DNA of 61,760 bases, taken from Candidatus Rokuibacteriota bacterium. GTDB lineage: Bacteria > Methylomirabilota > Methylomirabilia > Rokubacteriales > CSP1-6. The notes beneath the pieces were generated by a model. It was not told where the DNA came from and searched no databases. It saw nothing but the letters and a program-made list of their open reading frames with translations. Position numbers and translations under genes: made by a program. Positions 34,227 through 42,995 of the stretch are shown in pieces. The stretch lies in contig JAUSJX010000069.1 in assembly GCA_030647435.1 (NCBI GenBank), forward strand, positions 1-61,760, read 5' to 3'. Position 1 is the first letter of the stretch. Every line of letters starts with the position of its first letter.

Positions 34227-35077
34227 TCGATCCGCCCTTCGGCTTGGGGAGCCCGTTCGGGTGCCGTCGCCGGCCCGAGCCCCGGGCCGCCGAGCCTCTG
34301 CTTGTCCGTCCACCATGTGCGCTGTCCGGCGCGAAGGATGGTGTCCGGCGCCGCGGGAGGCAGTCCGTGGCGCTGTCTGATCCCGTCGGGGAGCTGTCCA
34401 TAGGCCAGGGCCTGGCACTCGAAGGTGAAGCCCTGCCCGATGAGGAGCGGCAGGCGCTCTGGATCGTAGCCCATCTCATGAAAGGCGACCTCGGGCGGCG
34501 GGATGCGGGTCGCGGTCTCGAGCAGGCGGACGGCACGCGCGGGCTGCCCACCCCGCGCGCGCTCCCAGTCGCGGCATACCCAGGCGGCGTACGGCTCCAG
34601 ATACCGCGAGTCCTCTACCAGGCGGCGGTTGATCTTGGCGAGCCGGTCGTAGAAGAGGTAGGGATGGCGCCGGCGCCCGTAGATGTCGTACGCGAGGTCG
34701 CGGACCTCGCCCGCGCCGTCCTGGAGGAACACCCTCACGAAGGTGTTCACGCGTGCCGGATCCGGCGCGAACAGCGCCCAGCTCTGCACGTTGCCCGTCG
34801 CCGCCATGTATGACCGCATCTGCAGGTAGCGGTCGAAGGTGTAGTGCAGGCCGCGGGTCAGTCCCGTGGCCGGCGTGTTGTAGACGAGCAGGAGCAGGGC
34901 GTGATACGCGATGAAAAAGGTCACAAGCCACCGCACCGGCCGCGAGAAAGCGCCGGGCGTGGTCGGCGGGTCCTCCTCTAGCATGGGCCCGTGCAAGAGA
35001 GCCTGGGCCAACCGCTCGATCTCGACCGATTCGTCCGTGTCTCGACACACCTCGGTCACGCCGGCGTCTCTCCGCAT
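34223..35077 (-). CDS. HTTM-associated single-pass membrane protein
   Basis: Protein of 284 residues. One membrane segment (WLVTFFIAYHALLLLVYNTP) near residue 50 is followed by a soluble part with QMRSYMAATGNVQSWALFAPDP, a pattern typical of the small companion proteins often encoded before HTTM genes, and DLAYDIYGRRRHPYLFYDRLAKINRRL. The C-terminus is Pro/Gly-rich. It is translationally coupled to the HTTM gene and probably forms a complex with it. The start at ATG 35077 is uncertain because no strong ribosome site is seen; a family A repeat lies about 110 bp upstream. Confidence 0.7.
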   Translation of the reverse strand: MRRDAGVTEVCRDTDESVEIERLAQALLHGPMLEEDPPTTPGAFSRPVRWLVTFFIAYHALLLLVYNTPATGLTRGLHYTFDRYLQMRSYMAATGNVQSWALFAPDPARVNTFVRVFLQDGAGEVRDLAYDIYGRRRHPYLFYDRLAKINRRLVEDSRYLEPYAAWVCRDWERARGGQPARAVRLLETATRIPPPEVAFHEMGYDPERLPLLIGQGFTFECQALAYGQLPDGIRQRHGLPPAAPDTILRAGQRTWWTDKQRLGGPGLGPATAPERAPQAEGRIE

Positions 35078-35186
35078 GGGTTGGCGGCTCGGGGCGCCCA
35101 GATTCGCACGGGCGAAGGATAACAGCCCGCCGGCGGGGCAGGCACATATTTCGCGCGGTTTAGCGAACGCAGCTCAAGAGCGGACG

Positions 35187-35268
35187 GGGGTCAGACCCCG
35201 AGCTATCACATGCGGGCCGGTATCAGGGTTTGCTTCGGTCGCGATGTCGGATTTCAAGGCCTGAGCCC
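35187..35268 (-). repeat. Palindromic repeat family A, copy 3
   Basis: Begins GGGGTCAGACCCCGAGC and ends ATTTCAAGGCCTGAGCCC, with the core GGTATCAGGGTTTGCTTCGG and GCGATGTCGG in reverse orientation relative to copy 1. Confidence 0.88.
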
Positions 35269-35277
35269 GTGGTCAAA

Positions 35278-35423
35278 GGCCGGAGGGCTATCGCGGGTGC
35301 CACCGCTCGTCTTCTCCCCGACGCTGCTGGCGTTCGCGGGTGCCAGGCCAGGGTTCGCGGGCGGACCGGATGTCCGTCGCTGCCCGTTGCCCCGCGGAGA
35401 TGAGGTTAATGCTTCCTATGCGC
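35278..35423. repeat. 146-bp direct repeat, copy 1
   Basis: GGCCGGAGGGCTATCGCGGG through GGTTAATGCTTCCTATGCGC; matches 37297-37430 plus 38784-38796 with few differences. Its right end contains the last codons (AHRKH and stop, reverse strand) of the PEP-CTERM gene at 38779. Confidence 0.88.
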
Positions 35424-35730
35424 TTGCGCTATAGAGTCTGTAGCCATCGAGTCTCCTCTCATTCGTGCGTCGAAGTGACCAGCACCGGCTTCTATAGCAC
35501 GCTGGCGAGACTCGGTGGCTCTTTTGTCTCATCGCTCGTGAATTATCCGGGCTAGAGGAGCACAGGGAGTCGGCGGGTATGATTTCCGCGCAAGCACGCC
35601 CGATGCAAGTTGGTCGAGGAAAGCTCCTGGCACTCTTCGCCTCGCAAACATCGCCGGGACCTCAAGGGGTCGGTTCTGGCCCGGCGGGACTGACTAGGCC
35701 CAAGGCGGCGTCTGGTACCACGCAGCCCGG
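35424..35730. other. Intergenic stretch without a recognised gene
   Basis: About 300 bp between the direct repeat and the terminator of PEP-CTERM gene 4. A GAGGAAAGCTCC string near 35610 recalls RNase P RNA but the rest does not fit. Nothing else was seen. Confidence 0.45.
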
Positions 35731-35768
35731 AAAAACAGCGTGGGCGCCGGAGCATGCTGGCGCCCACG
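35731..35768 (-). terminator. Intrinsic terminator after PEP-CTERM gene 4
   Basis: CGTGGGCGCC pairs with GGCGCCCACG (10 bp); on the reverse strand it is followed by CTGTTTTT. Confidence 0.88.
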
Positions 35769-35782
35769 AGACGTGCAGGGAA

Positions 35783-36568
35783 CTACGATTGGCTGGAGTC
35801 GCGCGGACTCCGCAGGTTTCGTGTCGCCACGGCCAGCCCGACGACACCGAGGCAGAGAAGCCACAGGGTAGCCGGTGCGGGCACCCCGGACGGCGGGGGC
35901 TCCGTGATGCTTGCGTTCGTCTGCACCGCGACATTGTCCAGCCCCCAGCTCTCGTCATTAAGATCTTGTAGGCCGCCATATGAGAAGACGAGCGCAAGGC
36001 TGGCGGCCGAGTGTGGGAAGGTCAGTGTGAGGTCGTAATAGGTGTCGCCCACAGCGCAGCAGTTGAGCGGAGTGAAGCCCAAGGCCGCCACCACGGGACC
36101 CACCGTCCCGGCCGGCGCGATGACGGCCTTGATGTTGGTGCAGCCGGCGCTCACATTGTCCGTACACGTGCTGGTGCCGAGATTGCTGAACAGGGCGTCT
36201 GGATTGATGAGATCCGTGCCGTCCCCGCTAACGCTGAAGGGCTCATCACCGTCCATTGAACGGATCACGTAGAGCCGGAACAGGGCCGTCGCGCTCGTGT
36301 GGGCCGCAGCTGTTGGCACGGTGAGGGTCACGGAACCGTTCGTCAATCCGAAGTTGGAACTGTCACCGCCAATCCCCAGGAAGTTCTGGCCGCTGGGCGT
36401 CGTATCGACGCCGAGCGTGAAGCTCCCCGACGACCAGTTGCTCAGCACTCCACCATTGAAATTGTCCACCCCGAAGACGACGCCCGCCGCGGCAGGGCCC
36501 GTCAAGGCCATAATAACGACCATCACCACCATGGGCCATCCGAGAACACCAGCCAACGGAACTCTCAT
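35783..36568 (-). CDS. PEP-CTERM-like protein 4 (VPAP variant)
   Basis: Exported protein of 261 residues. Signal peptide VPLAGVLGWPMVVMVVIMALTGPAAAG. The mature part, beginning VVFGVDNFNGGVLSNWSSGS, is rich in Ser/Thr/Gly and aromatic residues; ESWGLDNVAVQT near the end is typical of choice-of-anchor, lectin-like jelly-roll proteins. The sorting signal is VPAPATLWLLCLGVVGLAV followed by ATRNLRSPRDSSQS, a longer tail than usual. ATG 36568 has GAGG 8 nt before it; a GTG at 36577 is the alternative start. It has its own sigma-54-type promoter and terminator. Confidence 0.82.
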   Translation of the reverse strand: MRVPLAGVLGWPMVVMVVIMALTGPAAAGVVFGVDNFNGGVLSNWSSGSFTLGVDTTPSGQNFLGIGGDSSNFGLTNGSVTLTVPTAAAHTSATALFRLYVIRSMDGDEPFSVSGDGTDLINPDALFSNLGTSTCTDNVSAGCTNIKAVIAPAGTVGPVVAALGFTPLNCCAVGDTYYDLTLTFPHSAASLALVFSYGGLQDLNDESWGLDNVAVQTNASITEPPPSGVPAPATLWLLCLGVVGLAVATRNLRSPRDSSQS

Positions 36569-36634
36569 GTATTGCACCTCGTATCCGAGACGGGTTGACC
36601 CTCGATCGGTTAGTCAGCGCACGTCGAAAGTGTC

Positions 36635-36650
36635 TGCAATTTTTACGCCC
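36635..36650 (-). promoter_or_regulatory. Sigma-54-type promoter before PEP-CTERM gene 4
   Basis: Reverse strand GGGCGTAAAAATTGCA: GGC at -24 and a full TTGCA at -12 at correct spacing, 67 bp before the ATG. Confidence 0.62.
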
Positions 36651-36954
36651 TCCTTCGAGGCCTCATCCTTATTAGGTACTTGGCGTTAGGACACACTCCG
36701 GGAATGTCGGAACCGTAATGTTTTCCGTCACAGTCAGAAACGTCCGAGTATGTGAGGCTCCACTCCGAAGCGCTAGATATGTTGAACACTTCCATGTGTA
36801 GGACAGGTCGAGGCGAGCAAGGAGTTGTCCCACATGCTGTTGAACTTTGCTGAGCGCGGCGGCGCCGCATTATAGCTCCGCTCGCTGCGACCGCTCAGCG
36901 TGAGCGCCGAATGGCCGCAGCTGGGGGGGGATACCGACAGAGCGGCCCCCCTCC
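36651..36954. other. Intergenic stretch without a recognised gene
   Basis: About 300 bp of mixed composition with a G run at 36922-36929. No coding frame or RNA recognised. Confidence 0.45.
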
Positions 36955-37296
36955 TCAAGATCGTTCCTGAGCCTTCCTCGGCCCTTGCCGTCGCACCGGA
37001 TCCATGGTGAGCGCCGACACGGGAAACACGCGCGCGGCGATCGCGGCCTCGATGCCTTGTAGGGTGAGGATCGACACCTGGTAGAAGTGCAGCGTGGTCA
37101 CCAGCATCGAGACCGCGAGCCAGCCCGCGGTGAGCAGGTAAAAGGTCGGCGTGCGCAGCGCCGCGCGCAGCGCCAGGCCGTCGAGGGCGCTCAGGCCCTG
37201 CGGCTGCGCGGGCGCCGCGTCGCCGTCGGGCCGCAGGCCCGTGTCTTCGGGCGTGTTGTACACCAGCAGCAGCACCGGCGGCAGCAGGATGAGCCG
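36955..37296 (-). pseudogene. Fragment of an MFS transporter
   Basis: A stretch of about 110 codons reading LLVYNTPEDTGLRPDGD, then LDGLALRAALRTPTFYLLTAGWL and HFYQVSILTLQGIEAAIAA, matching the loop and following helices in the middle of oxalate/formate-type MFS antiporters. Both ends are missing: the N-terminal side is cut by the 146-bp direct repeat at 37297 and the C-terminal side ends in unrelated sequence. Not functional. Confidence 0.75.
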
Positions 37297-37430
37297 AGGC
37301 CGGAGGGCTATTGTGGGTGCTACCGCTCGCCTTCTCCCCGACGCTGCTAGTGTGCCCGGGTGCCAGGCTAGGGTTCGCGGTCGGACCGGATGTCCGTCGC
37401 TGCCCGGTGCCCCGCAGAGATGACGTTAAT
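37297..37430. repeat. 146-bp direct repeat, copy 2 (split by the IS)
   Basis: GGCCGGAGGGCTATTGTGGG to GATGACGTTAAT. The IS at 37431 interrupts it; the remaining bases GCTTCCTATGCGC follow at 38784 after the target duplication. Confidence 0.88.
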
Positions 37431-38776
37431 GGCCAGGTGTCAGCATTCGCAGGTCACTTGAGTGTCAGCATTCGCGGGTCGGTATAGTGCTGAGAAAACG
37501 GTAGAGGAGGAGGACGGCATGAGACAAGAAGCTCGCGAGGGGCGCGACGCCCGGGAATGGTAGCGGCGGTACGTGGCGGGGCATCGATGCGTGCGGTCGC
37601 TCAGCAGTGCGACGTGAGCCTGGCGACCGTGCAGCTGCGGGTCGGCCGCGCTGCGGGCGAGCGCCTGGATCGGGTGGACTGGGAGGATCATCCGACTGGC
37701 TGCCGGCCCGCAGCCAACCGCCTGCCGGTCGAGACCGAGGATCTCGTGCTGCACCTGCGCCGCGAACTGAAAGCGACCAGTGACCTTGGCGAGTACGGGG
37801 CCGTGGCCATTCGCCGCGAGCTGCTGAACCAGGAACCGCGTGTGCTTCCCTCGGTCCGGAGCATTGGTCGGGTGCTGGAGCGCCGGGGCGCATTGGATGG
37901 GCATCGGCGGACGCGGCGGCCGGCCCCGCCGCCCGGGTGGTATCTGCCGGCAGTGGCCCGGCGTGAGACGGAACTCGACAGCTTCGACATCGTGGCCGGA
38001 TTGGTCATCCGGGGCGGGACGGATGTCGAAGTGCTCAACGCGATGTCGCTGCATGGCGGCCTGGCCGCTTCCTGGCCGCGCAGCGAAATCACCGCGAAAA
38101 CAGCGGTCGAATCTTTGCTGGAGCATTGGCGCAGCGTCGGGTTGCCCGCCTACGCGCAGTTCGCAACGACACCCGCTTTCAGGGCACGCACACGCATCCC
38201 AACAGCATCGGCCGGGTGGTCCGGATCTGCCTGAGCCTGGCGGTCGTGCCGGTGTTCGCTCCGCCTCGGGAGACCGGCTTCCAAGCCGCGATTGAGAACT
38301 TCAACGGCCGCTGGCACGCCAAGGTCTGGGCCCGCTTCGAACATGTCTCGCTCGCGGCCCTGCAGACCCAATCGGCCAAGTTCATCGCGGCCCTGCGGCG
38401 CCGGTCCGCTCCCCGCCTCGAGGCGGCTCCGCCCCGGCGCCTGTTTCCGGCAGACTGGACTCTCGATCTCCAGCGCCCCCTGCAGGGCCGCATAATCTTT
38501 CTCCGCCGCACCAACGACCGCGGCGACGTTCAGCTGCTGGGCCACACCTATCCCGTCGCCCCGACTTGGGTCCATCGCCTGGTCCGTGCAGAGATGCACC
38601 TGGCCGCGGAGCGCATCGACTTCTACACGTTGCGACGGCGGGACCCCTCCGACCAGCCTCTCCTGGGCACCGCCCCCTACGCGGTACCCCGAAAGCGTTT
38701 TGTGGAGTGACCCGCGAATGCTGTCACGTGTCATTGATCGTCATCCCAGTTGACCTGCGAATGCTGGCACCTGGCC
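37431..38776. mobile_element. Complete 1346-bp insertion sequence, IS481-like
   Basis: Terminal inverted repeats of 26 bp with one mismatch start GGCCAGGTG and go on with CAGCATTCGCAGGTCA. A second copy of the CAGCATTCGCGGGTC box lies inside each end (37462-37481 and 38708-38727). It carries one frameshifted transposase gene. Family named from the integrase-type core; not certain. Confidence 0.85.
37557..38710 (+). pseudogene. Frameshifted transposase of the IS
   Basis: First frame (37557 on): MVAAVRGGASMRAVAQQCDV is an HTH region, then a linker to LPAYAQF. The frame breaks near 38160: restoring one base would give QFDNDTRFQGTHTHP, the DNG-type catalytic Asp region of integrase-core transposases. 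The second frame then runs IGRVVRICLSLAVVPVFAPP, FQAAIENFNGRWHAKVW (the Glu region) and a C-terminal domain to TGA 38710. One missing base therefore inactivates an otherwise complete enzyme of about 385 residues, unless frameshifting is programmed. Confidence 0.82.
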
Positions 38777-38778
38777 CG

Positions 38779-40047
38779 TTAATGCTTCCTATGCGCCCGC
38801 CGCCAGGCGAGGCCGCCCAGCCCGATCACGCCGACCGAGACAAGGAAGAGACTGGCGGGCCCGGGCACCTCCGCGGTGATCGGCGTCATGGTCCCCGTGA
38901 ACCGTCCGTCCTCCGTGAAGGTGAGCCCGGTGATGAAGGCGGTGGCGTCCAGGGGATCGAGCCCCGCGCCCGCCTCGATGCCGAGGATCCGGAAGCGGTC
39001 CACTCCGCTCGCGTCGAAGTCGTGGACGACCCCGGCGCTCAGCACCTCGTCGGACACCCAGCCCGCGCCGTCCCAGAGGTAGAGGTCATAGAGCCCGTCG
39101 CCGGCACTCGGGAGCAGCACCGAGGCGAAGCCCGGGTCGCCGGGCCCGATGGCGTAGTCGTACCCGATGGCCACCAGCGGATCGATGAAGACCGTGGTCC
39201 CCGCCACCACATCGGTGTCGAAGGTGTAGACGCCGGTCAGGCCGAGTGTCGGGAGCACCACGCTGGGAGGAGCCCCCGCCTCTAGCAGCGTGAAGTCGAA
39301 GAACGCCCGCGACTGACGGAGGAAGGTGGTGACGCTCGCCGCAGGCACGTGGCCCCTCGTCTCGGCCAGGCCGATCTCGATCGAGTAGCGGCGGCCCGGC
39401 ACCAGAGGGATGCCGGCGGACGTCAGTGCGGGAGCCGTGAAGCTCGTGTCGCTGGGCAGGAGGCTCTGGAAGTGGATGGTATCGTGGAGTCCGAGTCCCC
39501 CGACCCCTGCGGGTGCTCCGCGCTTGGGACTCTCCAGGTCGTAAATCCTGATGACGACGCCGTCGGGGGCGAAGCCCGCGGGGACCGCCCACGAGAACGT
39601 CGGACGGCTGCCACTGCCCGAGATGGTCACGCTCCTGACGAAGGGAGCGGCGTCGACAGGCCCGACCGTCGGGGTGGCCACGACGGTGGTATCCGGACCG
39701 TTCGTGAAGGTCAGGGTCCAGGACCCGGTGAGCGCGGGATCGTAGAAGGCGCTGCGCGAAAACAGATTGGGAGCCACGGATGTCGGAATGAACGCAAGCG
39801 GAACCACCGCCGTCCCCTGCGTCGCCACGCCCGCCGTTCCCCCAGCTCCGTTCGGTACGGCGCTGACCGCGCCGAAGTTCACGAAATCGCCGGGGACCAG
39901 ACCGGTGATGTTGTCGCTCCTGGTGTCGCGGTGGTGGAACACGCCCGACACGGTGATCGGCGTGGGCCACGCGGTGGCCGGGATGAGCGCGATGAGTGCG
40001 ACGACGAGCACCCGGAGAGCGGCCGGAGCGCCGAGGGACGGGACCAT
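38779..40047 (-). CDS. PEP-CTERM-like protein 5 (VPGP variant)
   Basis: Exported protein of 422 residues. Signal peptide PAALRVLVVALIALIPATAWP. The N-terminal domain ITVSGVFHHRDTRSDNITGL...PGDFVNFGAV is repeated as the separate small gene just upstream. The middle (RPTFSWAVPAGFAPDGVVIRIYD) looks like an immunoglobulin-type beta domain; near the C-terminus GFASVLLPSAGDGLYDLYLW is another beta region. The sorting signal is EVPGPASLFLVSVGVIGLGGLA followed by WRRAHRKH, PGP instead of PEP. The stop codon lies in the target duplication of the IS, so the IS removed the native terminator. It is in an operon with the small gene, and GGAGGATC precedes its ATG. Confidence 0.85.
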   Translation of the reverse strand: MVPSLGAPAALRVLVVALIALIPATAWPTPITVSGVFHHRDTRSDNITGLVPGDFVNFGAVSAVPNGAGGTAGVATQGTAVVPLAFIPTSVAPNLFSRSAFYDPALTGSWTLTFTNGPDTTVVATPTVGPVDAAPFVRSVTISGSGSRPTFSWAVPAGFAPDGVVIRIYDLESPKRGAPAGVGGLGLHDTIHFQSLLPSDTSFTAPALTSAGIPLVPGRRYSIEIGLAETRGHVPAASVTTFLRQSRAFFDFTLLEAGAPPSVVLPTLGLTGVYTFDTDVVAGTTVFIDPLVAIGYDYAIGPGDPGFASVLLPSAGDGLYDLYLWDGAGWVSDEVLSAGVVHDFDASGVDRFRILGIEAGAGLDPLDATAFITGLTFTEDGRFTGTMTPITAEVPGPASLFLVSVGVIGLGGLAWRRAHRKH

Positions 40048-40060
40048 GGTTGATCCTCCT

Positions 40061-40333
40061 TTACCACAGGGTCGAAAACAGGGTCGTAGACGGGAAGAAG
40101 GGGAGGAGCCGGGTCACGGCGCCCTGGGTCGCCTCGGCCGCCGTCCCGTCCCCGGACGGAGTGATGGTGTTCGCCCCGACCACGTGTTGGTCCCCGGGGG
40201 TGAAGCCCAGGGTGTTGGGCCCCCTGTTCTCACGGAATTGGAACTGGTTGGTGATCGTCAACGCTAGCGCTGGCGCGGGGCCAACGCCGAGCAATGCCAG
40301 CAGGCTCATCCCAGCCGCGAACGATCGCTCCAT
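40061..40333 (-). CDS. Small exported protein, truncated paralogue of the following gene
   Basis: Protein of 90 residues with signal peptide MERSFAAGMSLLALLGVGPAPALA. The mature part, LTITNQFQFRENRGPNTLGF...PGDQHVVGANTI...ATQGAVTRLLPFFPSTTLFS, aligns with the N-terminal domain of the next gene (VSGVFHHRDTRSDNITGLVPGD...ATQGTAVVPLAFIPT). It stops at LW without a sorting signal. It could be a degenerate duplicate or a free-standing version of the domain. Upstream is a sigma-54-type promoter that should drive both genes. Confidence 0.72.
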   Translation of the reverse strand: MERSFAAGMSLLALLGVGPAPALALTITNQFQFRENRGPNTLGFTPGDQHVVGANTITPSGDGTAAEATQGAVTRLLPFFPSTTLFSTLW

Positions 40334-40383
40334 CTCCGCGTCCTCCCGTCTCCCGAGGCTTCCGCGTCCTGTCCGGCTCTCCC

Positions 40384-40399
40384 GGCGTAGAAAGTGCCA
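40384..40399 (-). promoter_or_regulatory. Sigma-54-type promoter before PEP-CTERM operon 5
   Basis: Reverse strand TGGCACTTTCTACGCC: perfect TGGCAC and GC at -12, 51 bp before the small gene. Confidence 0.6.
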
Positions 40400-40879
40400 A
40401 GGATGATGCTCTTCGGGCTCCCCCAAATTTAATCAGAGGCATGAATTGCGCCAATGAGAAAAAGCCAAGTCGCAGCAGGGACATAGGCTGGAGTGGCTCT
40501 ACCGTTCTTGCGGCCATCGTAAGCTTTTCCGACTCCGAGGCGCGGGAAAGGTCTCTCCTCCGTAGGCCGGACGATGGAGGGTTCTGGGCAATAGCTCCCA
40601 GGCGTGTCGGACCTCTTTACGGCGGCTTACGACACCCCGGCCACGCGGGAGCGGGACCAGCCATGCGGAGCTCCGCAGAGGCCGGACGAGGCCGTGCGGC
40701 TCCCAGCGGCGCCGAGCTTCGCGAGGCGGTGGCGCTGGCGCCGAATCTCCCCCAGCGGGCCGAGATCGACCAGCTGCCGGACGAGCTGCCCCGCTGAGCC
40801 GGGGCCGACGACCCACAGCGGTTTGCCCCGACCTCCCAAGCCCCTTGATGCTGGAGTGCCATGGGATAATTCACCCGCG
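40400..40879. other. Intergenic stretch without a recognised gene
   Basis: About 480 bp between divergent units. A forward frame that ends DQLPDELPR at 40797 looks partly protein-like but has no recognised family. No promoter for the following TPR gene was clear. Confidence 0.45.
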
Positions 40880-42859
40880 ATGAGGTTCATCCTCGTGTTG
40901 CTCGGCCTCCTCCTGGTTCCGCTGGTCTCCGCGTCGGCCGCGCCGGTCGGCCCCCTCGAGCTGTCAAAGCCGGAACAGGTGCCCCCGAAGCTCGCCGAGG
41001 CGGTTGCAGCCCTCAACCGGAAGGAGCCTGACAAGGCACGCGCCCTGGCCCGCGAGTTTCTCAAGGAGCAACCCAATTCAGCCTACGGCCACGAGGTGCT
41101 CGGTGTGGCCGAGCTCGTGAGCGGGCAATGGAAGGACGCCGAGAGGGCCCTGCTGGGCGCTCTCAAGATCGATCCGAACCGTTTGGGCGCCCGGCTGCTC
41201 CTCGGTCAGCTTTATCTTCAAACGGGTGAGCCGAAGAAGGCGGAGCCGCAGCTGCGCGAAGCGATCCGGATCTCCCCGAACACGGCGGTAGTCCGGCGCA
41301 CCCTCGCTGAGGCGCTCCTCCGCCTGGGACGTCCGCGGGAGGCCCTCAGCGAAGCCCAGGAGAGCCTCAGGCTCAACAAGGCCCCTGACCTCGAGAGCCA
41401 GTTTCTCCTCGCGAGCATTCTGAACGAGCTGGGCCGGGTCGGTGAAGCCGAGCTGCAGCTGACGGACGTGCTCAAGGCTCAGCCCGACTATACGGAAGCG
41501 CTCCTCCTCCAGGGCCTCGTCAAGCTCGAGCTGCGCAAGCTCGATGAGGCCGAGGTCCTGCTGAAGCGGGTTACGAAGAAGGAGCCGCAGTCTCAGTGGG
41601 GTCGCCTCGGGTTGGGCGTGCTCCGACGCCTCAGGGCTCAGCTCGCGCAGTCACGAGCCGAGTTGGAGAAGCTTGCGAAGGACAAGCCGGACTGGGCTCT
41701 CGCCCAGTTCGAGCTTGGCAGGACGCTTCTCGCCCTGGGGGATCTGGACGCGGCGCTCAAGGCTTTCGAGCGCACCGAGCAAACGAGTTCCGACCCGAAC
41801 GTCGCGAAGGTGCGCGTCGGCGAGGCTCTGTTGGCCTCCGGCGATACTGAACGGGCATTGGCGCGGGCACGATCAGCCGCGAGCTCGCCAACCGCCGGCG
41901 CCCTGGCCCGTCAGCTCCTGATCAAGGCGTATGCCGCCCAGGGTCGGCCCGAGCAGGCCGAAGCCGACCTGAAGGCGGCCGCGGCGAAGGCCTCGGATCT
42001 CTCCGCCGCGCTCGACCTCGGGAACTTCTACCTGAGGATCCGGCGCCCGAAGGAGGCGGTCGAGGCTTTCGAGGGGGTCACCCGTGTCCGGCCGGATGCC
42101 GAGGAGCGATTCGTGGGGCTTGCGCTCGCCTACGCAGCCCTTGGAGACAAGGCGGAGGCGCTGGCCGCGGCCAACCGGGTCGTCAAAGCCCAGAACGGCT
42201 CGGCCGACTCTCAGGCCTTCCTGGGCTCCATTCACGAGCGCCTCGGCCAGCGGCGGGAGGCAGAAGCCATTTACCGCGCGATCCTCGGCCGGGACCCTGC
42301 AAACCTCGAGGCCGGGCGCGCCCTGGCCGCCCTTCACGCCCGCGACCGGCGGTACGCCGAAGCGACCCGTCTGCTGGAGGATCTCGCGAAGTCGCATCCG
42401 AGATCTCCGGCGCCTGTCTTCGATCTGGCCGGGGTCTATCTCCAGTCCGGGAAGTCGAGCCAGGCGATCACCGCCTACCGCGAGGCGCTGGTGCGGGGCG
42501 GCGATGACCCGGCAGTGCTGAACAACCTCGCCTACCTGCTCGGCAAGGACGCGGGCACTCGCGCCGAGGCTGTCCGGTACGCCGAGCGCGCCCACCGGAT
42601 GGCTCCCGCGAGCCCGAGCGCGGCGGACACGCTCGGGTGGCTCTTGTTCCTCCAGGGCGACGTCTCCCGATCAGAGAAGCTGGTCGCCGCCGCGGCCAAG
42701 ACCGATGCTAAAAACCCCGAGATCCACTACCACCTGGGTGCGGTGCTGGCGAAGCTCGGCAAACGGGCAGAGGCGCGTAAGGAGCTCGAGCTGGCCCTTC
42801 GGGCCCCCGGCTTTCCCGAGGCCGCGGAAGCCAGGCGAATCCTGGACTCTCTTCGCTAG
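40880..42859 (+). CDS. Exported multi-TPR protein
   Basis: Periplasmic protein of 659 residues with signal peptide MRFILVLLGLLLVPLVSASA and about 15 TPR units covering nearly all the mature chain (for example GEPKKAEPQLREAIRISPNT, GQRREAEAIYRAILGRDPAN). The N-terminal PPKLAEAVAALNRKEPDKARALAREFLKEQPNSAYGHEVLGVAEL is shared with the TPR gene at 46553. The end, NPEIHYHLGAVLAKLGKRAEARKELELAL and EAARRIL..., also matches it. Such proteins accompany PEP-CTERM systems; a role in export or assembly is inferred. ATG 40880 starts the signal peptide. Confidence 0.88.
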   Translation: MRFILVLLGLLLVPLVSASAAPVGPLELSKPEQVPPKLAEAVAALNRKEPDKARALAREFLKEQPNSAYGHEVLGVAELVSGQWKDAERALLGALKIDPNRLGARLLLGQLYLQTGEPKKAEPQLREAIRISPNTAVVRRTLAEALLRLGRPREALSEAQESLRLNKAPDLESQFLLASILNELGRVGEAELQLTDVLKAQPDYTEALLLQGLVKLELRKLDEAEVLLKRVTKKEPQSQWGRLGLGVLRRLRAQLAQSRAELEKLAKDKPDWALAQFELGRTLLALGDLDAALKAFERTEQTSSDPNVAKVRVGEALLASGDTERALARARSAASSPTAGALARQLLIKAYAAQGRPEQAEADLKAAAAKASDLSAALDLGNFYLRIRRPKEAVEAFEGVTRVRPDAEERFVGLALAYAALGDKAEALAAANRVVKAQNGSADSQAFLGSIHERLGQRREAEAIYRAILGRDPANLEAGRALAALHARDRRYAEATRLLEDLAKSHPRSPAPVFDLAGVYLQSGKSSQAITAYREALVRGGDDPAVLNNLAYLLGKDAGTRAEAVRYAERAHRMAPASPSAADTLGWLLFLQGDVSRSEKLVAAAAKTDAKNPEIHYHLGAVLAKLGKRAEARKELELALRAPGFPEAAEARRILDSLR

Positions 42860-42995
42860 GGCCCGGAGGCCGGGCTGTCGGACGGAGACCTTCTGACACC
42901 GCGCTGACCCCGCAGCCTCGGGTTCTGTGTCGGAAGCTTTGACAGTCGTCGAGCGGTAGCGAACAAGAGTCACACAAAATCACCACTTTAGACGC

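Larger units (their letters stand above)
37424..38783. repeat. 7-bp target-site duplication around the IS
   Basis: CGTTAAT occurs at 37424-37430 and 38777-38783, directly outside the IS ends. The uninterrupted version of the site is GGTTAATGCTTCC at 35404-35416. Confidence 0.85.

Noticed and set aside
35600-35640. GAGGAAAGCTCC resembles part of RNase P RNA.
   Set aside because: The neighbouring conserved elements are absent; the match is too short.
40440-40797. Forward frame before the TPR gene ending DQLPDELPR.
   Set aside because: No recognised family, no ribosome site and no homology to neighbours; left as unassigned.
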